Below, piece after piece: positions 1-5,297 of a stretch of 7,372 bases of DNA. The stretch lies in contig JAIPFN010000027.1 of the NCBI GenBank assembly GCA_021736615.1, positions 1 to 7,372 of the forward strand. Reading direction: 5' to 3'. Source of the stretch: Phycisphaerae bacterium (GTDB lineage Bacteria > Planctomycetota > Phycisphaerae > Sedimentisphaerales > Anaerohalosphaeraceae). Numbering within the stretch: the stretch's first letter is position 1; each line of letters begins with the position of its first letter. The notes beneath the pieces were generated by a model. That model was not told the origin of the DNA. It saw only the letters and a list, made by a program, of their open reading frames with translations, and ran no database searches. The position numbers were made by a program, and so were the translations under genes.

Positions 1-768
1 GTAACGGCGACGGCGGAAAAGACCGAGTCCGCCAAGACCCAAAAGAAGCATTGTAGCAGGTTCGGGTACAACAGTTAAAGTCTCAGACATACCATAAACC
101 GGCCTCACATTCGTAACTACATCAGAAAAGACTGTCATCCAATGACTCGTGGCGAAATTATATGCCTCCGGCTTCCAAGCTGATCCGCTCTGAGCTTTAG
201 ACGGTACTGCTGATGATCCGCCCAGCGGTTGACCGGCACCACTGACCGTTCCATTTGATTGGCTGCCAGTAAACACCCGTCCATCTCCTACACGACTTAC
301 ATCACCATTTTCGTCATACATGACAGAGTATCTGTAGCCGTCACCGCCGACTATAGGAGTGATACCATTCCACAGGTCAGCGTAATCATTTGCGATCACG
401 GTCGAACCATCCATCTGCAAAATAGCTTCACCGATCCCATTTAATTCAGGATTCGTACCGGTGTTGTCCCTTGCATCGACAGACGCCGTAGAGCCAACTA
501 CGTTCTAACTTGCACCGCCAAGACCGGCGGCATCTGCAAGACCTTGCACGAACGAATTGTACGTGGCAATATCAGTCGACGTTGCCTGCGTACCACTGCT
601 TGTGACAAAGATCAGGCGATACGTATCACCAATTGCCCAGGCCTGACCGGTAGCAGGATTGGTACCGGTGACATCAAGGATACCAAGCTGACCGGCAACA
701 CCGGCGTTTGCCGATACTGCTGCTAATGCGACGATCGCAAGAACTGTTAACATTACCTTTTTCATCAT
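1..768 (-). pseudogene. PEP-CTERM exported protein, interrupted by an in-frame amber codon
   Basis: The frame opens with MMKK at 768 and a Sec signal peptide (about residues 1-22, hydrophobic LTVLAIVALAAVSA). An uncharacterised extracellular domain follows (about 25-233), then a PEP-CTERM tail at about 234-256: VPEPAT, a hydrophobic stretch LLLGLGGLGLF, then RRRR, running to the window edge. In the family this tail directs sorting and anchoring by an exosortase. Codon 88 (505-507) is TAG, while the paralogue at 914-2395 has Trp (TGG, residue 92) there, in the same context GLG-x-AS-W-NVVGS. The rest of the frame, from 504 to 1, is fully open and closely matches the paralogue. So this is either a young pseudogene, a sequencing error, or a gene read through at amber. 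As it stands, only an 87-residue secreted fragment would be made. The Shine-Dalgarno GAAAGGAG lies at 773-780; the second ATG (763-765) has the better spacing. The end of the gene is just outside the window. Confidence 0.88.
505..507 (-). other. In-frame amber (TAG) replacing a conserved Trp codon
   Basis: Minus-strand reading is GGT GCA AGT TAG AAC GTA GTT GGC. The paralogue reads GAT GCC AGC TGG AAC GTA GTT GGC at the aligned place. One G-to-A transition explains the change. There is no frameshift, and 168 codons stay open downstream to the window edge, ending in an intact sorting tail. Confidence 0.95.
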
Positions 769-794
769 AAATCTCCTTTCGAAAGATTAATTAA

Positions 795-834
795 GGGGCT
801 TACAATTGAGCAACGCACTCAATAAAAAATGCCC
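795..834 (-). promoter_or_regulatory. Conserved leader hairpin or dyad upstream of the PEP-CTERM gene
   Basis: In the minus-strand RNA, GGGC (831-834) pairs with GCCC (796-799), and AUUGAG (818-823) pairs with CUCAAU (805-810) around a 7-base loop UGCGUUG. The two stems are separated by 7 and 5 unpaired bases. The same architecture with the same spacings occurs at 2423-2461 ahead of the paralogue. It ends 26 bases before the first ATG, just upstream of the Shine-Dalgarno. The inner part, ATTGAG-N7-CTCAAT, could instead be a protein-binding operator in DNA. Its function is unknown. Confidence 0.5.
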
Positions 835-863
835 ATACAAAAATTATACATCAATTAACAAAT

Positions 864-896
864 TTTCTGACGCCCGCCAAACGCGGGCGTCAGAAA
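864..896 (-). terminator. Hairpin terminator after the dockerin-like gene
   Basis: A perfect 14-bp GC-rich inverted repeat (864-877 with 883-896) has a 5-base loop. It starts 17 bases past the TAG stop of the gene at 914. On the minus strand the stem runs into AAAATTTGTTAATT, a weak U-tract, so it is a good but not textbook intrinsic terminator. It should insulate the downstream PEP-CTERM gene, implying that gene has its own promoter. A minus-strand TATAAT at 843-848 lies just after it, without a convincing -35 box. Confidence 0.8.
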
Positions 897-913
897 GCAA
901 ATCACAAGCATCG

Positions 914-2395
914 CTAAGGTTTTGGCTGTGCAGGTTGGCTATAGTCAACAAGCCATTCAACTGCCATTGCGGCAAGATCCTGAAGGTCGGTAATACAGTC
1001 GTAGTTTCTGTCATGGATGCTGCCTGCACCAATACCGTATACCCCCAGACCGCTTCGAGTCATCCAGCACTGGGTTCCCCAAACATCGACCGTAACTGTA
1101 TCTGTTACCGGAGCATTAACTCCATCGTCAGCGGTTATTGTCAGCGTAACGGTTTGTTTGGCATTTTTAGGACTGGTGTTCACCGTCACCGTTACAGTAT
1201 CGGTTGTCTCGTCATCAAGAAATACGCTGAAGTTGGGATCCTCTATAGTCATGGGATCTGCTGTCCATAGAATAGAAGGAGTTCCTTCGTCAGTCACTGT
1301 CGCCGAAAAGACTACCGGTTCACCTGACCATGTAATCATGGCGGGAGTATCGATCACAACCGTCGGAGGAATATTAGCGGTAGTAGTAAAGCTCCAGATA
1401 TCACCTTCATATGTACTGACGCCATTAACAGTGATATCGACTTTCCAATAGTATGTACCTGCGACTGACGCATTAACATCGGCGGTAGTAACATCAAGAC
1501 CATCAACCGGATCAGTTGTAACCTGAGTCAGGCTGCAAGGGTCTGTACCAAACCAGACAGTAGCATAAAAAGAATCAGTCTCGTTCGGATCCGGATTGAT
1601 CCATTCCAAAGTCAGGGGATTTGCAACTGCAACTTTATCGTCATTATTCATAGGATATGAAATTTTTGCGGCGTAAACGCTCTTGACCGTCAGAGGTTCA
1701 GACATGCCATAAACCGGCCTCGTACTCGTAATTAAATCAGAAAAGACTAGCATCCAATGACTCGTGGCGAAAGCATATGCAGCCGGCTTCCAAGCTGATC
1801 CGCTCTGAGCTTTAGACGGTACTGCTGATGATCCGCCCAGCGGTTGACCAGGAGTACTGACCGTTCCATCTGCATTGGTGCCTGTAAACAATCTTCCATC
1901 TCCTAGACGACTTACATCACCATTTTCGTCATACATGACAGAGTACTTGTAGCCGTCACCGCCGTCTATAGGATCAACTCCATCCCACAGGTCAGCATAA
2001 TTGTTAGCGATCACTGTAGCACCGTCCATCCGGAAAACAGCTTCGCCGGTTCCGTCCAGTTCCGGATTGGTTAAGGTATTGTCCCTTGCATCGACAGCCG
2101 CCGTAGAGCCAACTACGTTCCAGCTGGCATCGCCAAGACCGGCCGCATCTGCAAGACCTTGTACGAACGCATTGTACGTGGCAATATCTGTCGATGTTGC
2201 CTGCGTACCACTGCTTGTGACAAAGATCAGGCGATACGTATCACCAACCTGCCACGCCTGGCCCGTTGCCGGATTTATCCCGCCGTTGGCGGTTACATCC
2301 AGAATGCCAAATTGACCAACGACATTTGCTCCACTGGCCGATACCGCTGATAATGCAACTATCGCAAGAACTGTTAACAAAAACTTCTTCATCAT
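914..2395 (-). CDS. Exported multidomain protein with Ig-like modules and a dockerin-like C-terminus
   Basis: This 493-residue protein starts at the MMKK ATG (2393-2395), with GAAAGGAG at 2401-2408. An in-frame ATG at 2449 would read through the leader hairpin, so I do not use it. A signal peptide (1-22) is followed by the same uncharacterised domain as in the gene at 1-768 (about 25-237). Next come a fibronectin/Ig-like module (about 240-340, including TLEWINPDPNE and YYWKVDI) and a PKD/Ig-like module (about 343-438, VTVTVN and LTITADDGVNAP). The end is dockerin-like: D462-x-N464-x-D466-x3-D470-x2-D473, then LAAMAVEWL, the single Ca-binding loop often seen at planctomycete protein ends. Cys443 and Cys467 flank it and might form a disulfide. 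It is probably secreted and held in an extracellular or surface assembly. The true ligand is unknown. Confidence 0.85.
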   Translation of the reverse strand: MMKKFLLTVLAIVALSAVSASGANVVGQFGILDVTANGGINPATGQAWQVGDTYRLIFVTSSGTQATSTDIATYNAFVQGLADAAGLGDASWNVVGSTAAVDARDNTLTNPELDGTGEAVFRMDGATVIANNYADLWDGVDPIDGGDGYKYSVMYDENGDVSRLGDGRLFTGTNADGTVSTPGQPLGGSSAVPSKAQSGSAWKPAAYAFATSHWMLVFSDLITSTRPVYGMSEPLTVKSVYAAKISYPMNNDDKVAVANPLTLEWINPDPNETDSFYATVWFGTDPCSLTQVTTDPVDGLDVTTADVNASVAGTYYWKVDITVNGVSTYEGDIWSFTTTANIPPTVVIDTPAMITWSGEPVVFSATVTDEGTPSILWTADPMTIEDPNFSVFLDDETTDTVTVTVNTSPKNAKQTVTLTITADDGVNAPVTDTVTVDVWGTQCWMTRSGLGVYGIGAGSIHDRNYDCITDLQDLAAMAVEWLVDYSQPAQPKP

Positions 2396-2465
2396 AACAT
2401 CTCCTTTCGAGAAATAAATTTTGGGCTTTACATTGAGCAACACACTCAATACAAATTACCCATAC
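1685..2465. repeat. Duplicated block, copy 2 (leader plus shared domain)
   Basis: Partner of the copy at 70-838, in the same orientation. It holds the leader hairpin, the ribosome binding site and residues 1-237 of the dockerin-like protein. Homology ends abruptly after MSEPLTV, so the boundary is a module junction and not gradual divergence. Confidence 0.9.
2423..2461 (-). promoter_or_regulatory. Conserved leader hairpin or dyad upstream of the dockerin-like gene
   Basis: Minus-strand RNA: GGGU (2458-2461) pairs with GCCC (2423-2426) through three G-C pairs and one U-G wobble. AUUGAG (2445-2450) pairs with CUCAAU (2432-2437) around the loop UGUGUUG. The 7-by-5 internal loop is the same size as in the copy at 795-834. 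Between copies, one of 20 stem bases differs (C to U, still pairable) against six of 19 loop bases. The element lies about 27 bases upstream of the ATG at 2395. Confidence 0.5.
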
Positions 2466-2513
2466 TAAAATTGCAATTCTTTCAATAACATTTTACAAAC
2501 TTAAAACACTAGC

Positions 2514-2531
2514 CACCCGGCTTAACCGGGC
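2514..2531. terminator. Weak GC-rich hairpin between the FecR gene and the dockerin-like gene
   Basis: CCCGG (2516-2520) and CCGGG (2526-2530) form a short stem around CTTAA. On the minus strand it extends to six pairs with one G-U. It lies about 155 bases past the FecR-like gene's stop, in otherwise AT-rich sequence. No good U-tract follows on the minus strand; the plus side is followed by ATCTTTCTTTCT, but no plus-strand gene ends here. It may be a weak terminator. The rest of the 2450-2685 gap shows only AT-rich sequence with an isolated TATAAT-like element. Confidence 0.3.
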
Positions 2532-2685
2532 ATCTTTCTTTCTAATTACCTCTATGTATATAGGCCTTTTTTATAATTCATATAACAATTCCTCTACACA
2601 ACATGAAAACATCATTATAACAATCTAATCAATCCCAATTTACTGACTACCTTTCTAATTAACAAAATTCCTGAAAAACATTCTC

Positions 2686-4518
2686 TCACCTGCCGCCGAC
2701 AACATCTGAATAACTCTTTCCGAAGCGTATCTCGTCGAGGGCTATTTTGCCGCAGACGGATACCGAAAAAGTATCAAATGCAGCCTGATTGAAGGCAGCT
2801 GTATTAAGTGTTGCAACGGGCGAACCTATATTAAGACCATCGTCCGGCAGGTAATAGTTGAGGGTGTCCGGCAAAGCATTGTCCGCGTTCCAGATCATCT
2901 CGATAACGAGCATAATTGGTTTGCCATTAGGTACGTTTTTTTTATCTAAACCGCTTTTAACTGCGGTACCGCCGATGAAGTAACGTGACTGAAAATCGTT
3001 GCCGTTCGTCATGTCAAATCCGACAGAATCTCCGGAACCGCCGTCAATCTGATAATAACCATTGACGTAGTCGGTGCCCAGCGCAACGACAAGGCTTGTG
3101 TTTTCACTAACAAGCGTCTCGACCATGACACTAAACCACAAGGTTTGACCGTCTGCCAGGAGCCCGGCATCAGCTATAGCAGTTGCTGCGTTGTTGAGAG
3201 TGTATCCCCTGGTACGATCAAATCTAGTACCCGAATTGATACGACCGCCTCTGGACGGCAGAGTACCGTAGGCCAAACCGGTGGACTCGACGAGAATGCC
3301 TCTGTCTGGTAGAGCCCCGTCAACCTTAACCCAGTCTGAAACATCCTCTAAAAAACCTCCGGCATAATCGAACGGCTCATAAAAAACCTCGACAAGCGAA
3401 TCCCTTACGACCCGATTGTTCTTAGAATCAATATGTCTGACGAATTTACTGTCTTCCAGCTTGATGTCATTGACGAAACCATCGTTATAAACTTTCTTAG
3501 CTGAGCCCTGGGTGACTTCTATTTGCTCTCTGCTTTCTTTAAACAAACCGGGGAAAAGAATTGTCCTGCCCCTGGTTACATGCAGCTGTGTACTGCCGGT
3601 TTTATCGACCTCAACACCGAACTCGGTTCCCATATCTACAATCTTGCTGGAAGCCGCCTTGACAGTAAAACCATGAGCACGCTGGGGAACAACAGCATAG
3701 ATGCGCCCGCTGAACAGTTCCATATCACCGCTGCTATTGAGGGACATTTCAGCTGGCGATTCAACGGTAACTTTTGCACCGTCGTTAAAAAGGATGGTGA
3801 TGAAACCTTTTTTAAGTCTATATCTGCTCTGTACCATTTCACCGAATTCGTCAGGTTGGGTAAATGAGTCATCCCAGACCGCTTCAATAGAATCAAAAAG
3901 CTTTGCAACAACAGGACGATCTACAGCTTCGGGAACAAAGAAATAGACATAACCAAAAAACACCACAATAGAGGCCACCAGAGCAAGATAAGCCCGTGTA
4001 AGAGCCTTGTTACCCTCGCCGGGGAACCATTTAAAATCACGTTCAACCTTCTGGATCAATTCCGGTTTGGGTGTGACTTCTACAGGCTTTTCAATTTCAA
4101 CAGCAGGTGCAGTGCGTTCCATCTCAAGAAGTTCAAGCATAGCTACAGTAATATCACTATCGTCAGAACCAGCCTCGCTGACATCCGACATAAACTCTTC
4201 AATGTCGACACCCCTTAGAGAAACATTGCTGCTGTCACCGACTTTAGAACCGATCCTTGTCGCGTCAGCTAAATCATCAAAGACATCATTTCCAGTATCA
4301 GTTTCGCTAAAAACAGCAAAACTATCATCTGAAGTCGTAGAGCCAAAGACTTTATTCATACTAACCTGAGTATGCATAAACTGACAATAATAAGCCTGGA
4401 CATCAGGCCCCTTACGTAAAAGCTCATCAAGCATCAAAAGACAACTGTCACTGATACTGCCTTCGATTAACTCAAGGAACAGTTTGTTCAATTCAAGTTT
4501 TGTCTTATTATCCAGCAT
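2686..4518 (-). CDS. FecR-like transmembrane regulator with a LamG-like ectodomain
   Basis: This 610-residue protein has four parts. Residues 1-55 resemble the N-terminal helix bundle common in planctomycete FecR/anti-sigma proteins (LELIEGSISDS, LDELLRKGPDVQAYY). An acidic linker (70-145) follows, then one membrane helix (about 174-196, LALVASIVVFFGYVYFFV). A FecR domain spans about 230-325, with hallmark segments ITILFNDGAKVTVESPAEM, LFSGRIYAVVPQRAHGFTV and VDMGTEFGVEV. About 378-605 looks like a concanavalin/LamG-type sandwich ending in ALDEIRFGKSYSDV, a typical ending for such domains. The N-terminus would be cytoplasmic and contact the sigma factor; the FecR and LamG parts would be outside, perhaps sensing a carbohydrate. 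The start lies 3 bases after the sigma stop, with AAGGA (4525-4529) inside the sigma gene, so translation is probably coupled. It ends at TGA. Confidence 0.87.
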   Translation of the reverse strand: MLDNKTKLELNKLFLELIEGSISDSCLLMLDELLRKGPDVQAYYCQFMHTQVSMNKVFGSTTSDDSFAVFSETDTGNDVFDDLADATRIGSKVGDSSNVSLRGVDIEEFMSDVSEAGSDDSDITVAMLELLEMERTAPAVEIEKPVEVTPKPELIQKVERDFKWFPGEGNKALTRAYLALVASIVVFFGYVYFFVPEAVDRPVVAKLFDSIEAVWDDSFTQPDEFGEMVQSRYRLKKGFITILFNDGAKVTVESPAEMSLNSSGDMELFSGRIYAVVPQRAHGFTVKAASSKIVDMGTEFGVEVDKTGSTQLHVTRGRTILFPGLFKESREQIEVTQGSAKKVYNDGFVNDIKLEDSKFVRHIDSKNNRVVRDSLVEVFYEPFDYAGGFLEDVSDWVKVDGALPDRGILVESTGLAYGTLPSRGGRINSGTRFDRTRGYTLNNAATAIADAGLLADGQTLWFSVMVETLVSENTSLVVALGTDYVNGYYQIDGGSGDSVGFDMTNGNDFQSRYFIGGTAVKSGLDKKNVPNGKPIMLVIEMIWNADNALPDTLNYYLPDDGLNIGSPVATLNTAAFNQAAFDTFSVSVCGKIALDEIRFGKSYSDVVGGR

Positions 4519-4521
4519 ATA

Positions 4522-5076
4522 CTATCCTTGTTTTAAATCCAAAGTCCTGCGAATACACTCCTGAAGTACAGTGTGGATCCTTGCCATTGTGTGGTAGATA
4601 CCCGTTGACGAACGCCCCAGCATCTGGGCGATCTTTTTCATCGAAATTTCCTCTTTATAACGGAGCGACAAAATCTTCTGATCCCTTTCGCTAAGTTCCC
4701 TGCTGCATTGCTCCAGAGCTTCTGCGTGTTCGGTATAATCGGTCTTGCCCTGAGCCTCGTGCTCGGCGATCATCTTATAAACATCTTCACTGAGCTGCGG
4801 GCGTGAACGGGAATTCTTCTTGATAAAATTTATCGCCTTATTCCTGGCAATAGCAATTCCCCACGCCGAAAAATCCGTACCCTCCTGGTACTTATCGAAA
4901 TTTTCCCACATGCCGGTAACGGTTTCCTGAAGGATATCCTCTACATCAGCACGATTGTGTATCATGACGTAAAGAAAGCCGTAAATACGCGGCTGAGCAT
5001 TTAAAAAAAGCTCAAAAAACCGTTTATGGCCGTTTGGCCCATTAATATTGTCAAATTTACTTTCCAATACAGTCAA
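4522..5076 (-). CDS. RNA polymerase sigma-70 family (ECF-like) factor
   Basis: This 184-residue protein resembles the Rhodopirellula/Verrucomicrobium sigma family. Region 2 covers about 18-88, with DVEDILQETVTGMWENF (44-60) for core binding and FSAWGIAIARNKAINFIKK (69-87) for the -10 contact. Region 4 covers about 122-178, including LSERDQKILSLRYKEEISMK and the helix-turn-helix MKKIAQMLGRSSTGIYHTMA. No ATG lies in frame before region 2. The start is therefore TTG at 5074-5076, with GGAG only two bases upstream, or TTG at 5065-5067 with a spacing of 11. An upstream in-frame stop (5122-5124) limits other choices. It is followed at once by the FecR-like gene, the usual sigma/regulator pairing. 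Its targets are unknown; the exported paralogues downstream are candidates by position only. Confidence 0.9.
   Translation of the reverse strand: MTVLESKFDNINGPNGHKRFFELFLNAQPRIYGFLYVMIHNRADVEDILQETVTGMWENFDKYQEGTDFSAWGIAIARNKAINFIKKNSRSRPQLSEDVYKMIAEHEAQGKTDYTEHAEALEQCSRELSERDQKILSLRYKEEISMKKIAQMLGRSSTGIYHTMARIHTVLQECIRRTLDLKQG
4525..4529 (-). promoter_or_regulatory. Shine-Dalgarno of the FecR-like gene inside the sigma gene
   Basis: AAGGA lies six bases before the ATG at 4516-4518 and overlaps the last sigma codons. The junction reads AAGGA TAG TAT ATG, so ribosomes finishing the sigma gene stop almost on the next start. This supports coupled translation of the two proteins. Confidence 0.6.
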
Positions 5077-5097
5077 GTCTCCGTCAATAGGATTACT

Positions 5098-5125
5098 TCT
5101 ATAGGTAAAACAATCATGGTATCAA
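5098..5125 (-). promoter_or_regulatory. Candidate promoter of the sigma/FecR operon
   Basis: On the minus strand, TTGATA (5120-5125) and TATAGA (5098-5103) are separated by 16 bases, a fair match to a housekeeping -35/-10 pair. Transcription would begin some 10-15 bases before the TTG start, giving a very short leader. It is a consensus match only. A promoter recognised by the encoded sigma factor itself could not be recognised here. Confidence 0.35.
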
Positions 5126-5126
5126 A

Positions 5127-5168
5127 AATTGAGTCAAAAAATTGAAATTTTCACAAAAAAACTCAATT
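5127..5168. repeat. Inverted repeat AATTGAGT-N26-ACTCAATT upstream of the sigma promoter
   Basis: Two perfect 8-base arms (5127-5134 and 5161-5168) flank an A/T-rich spacer just upstream of the candidate -35 box. The arms carry the same ATTGAG/CTCAAT half-sites, in the same orientation, as the two leader dyads. It could be an operator. As a terminator for the sulfatase it would be poor, because the stem has little GC and the loop is long. Confidence 0.4.
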
Positions 5169-5297
5169 CAGCGCAAAATACTCCCAGCCTCCATAAAAAT
5201 GACGCTTATTTCGCCAGTCATTCGCAATCTGATCTAGAATTTCCAGATCTGCTTTGCCCTTCTTTTTGGATATAAAAAGCTTGAGATACTCCCGGAG
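5163..5297 (-). other. In-frame open extension after the sulfatase amber stop
   Basis: After the sulfatase TAG (5298-5300), 44 sense codons continue in the same frame to TGA at 5163-5165. The translation (starting LREYLKLFISKKKGK, ending FYGGWEYFALN) has a protein-like, non-repetitive composition. It contains no internal ATG and no ribosome binding site of its own. It could be the lost tail of a longer ancestor, a readthrough extension, the end of a decayed neighbour, or chance. The core sulfatase looks complete without it. Confidence 0.35.

Larger units (their letters stand above)
70..838. repeat. Duplicated block, copy 1 (leader plus shared domain)
   Basis: This stretch aligns with 1685-2465 over the 5' leader, ribosome binding site, signal peptide and whole shared domain. 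The similarity stops at the codons for LTV, where the two proteins take different C-terminal modules. A 67-base block (168-234) is identical to 1783-1849. Elsewhere the copies differ by scattered substitutions and small in-frame length changes. This is a tandem gene duplication in direct orientation. Confidence 0.9.

Noticed and set aside
806..1451. Plus-strand open frames of about 150 residues opposite the dockerin-like gene
   Set aside because: They lie antisense to a well-supported coding frame, have no recognisable domain and no convincing ribosome site, and change frame freely along the gene.
2393..2449. Upstream ATG at 2449 as start of the dockerin-like protein
   Set aside because: It would put 18 hydrophilic residues before the signal peptide, read through the conserved leader hairpin, and ignore the GAAAGGAG site placed for the MMKK start. 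The paralogue has no equivalent start.
2423..2470. Sigma-54 type promoter in the paralogue leaders, as reported for some PEP-CTERM genes
   Set aside because: I looked for GG-N10-GC around the TTGC in the dyad; neither copy has it at the required spacing.
5127..5168. Inverted repeat as the intrinsic terminator of the sulfatase operon
   Set aside because: The stem is AT-rich with a 26-base loop and does not resemble a stable terminator. I list it only as an inverted repeat.
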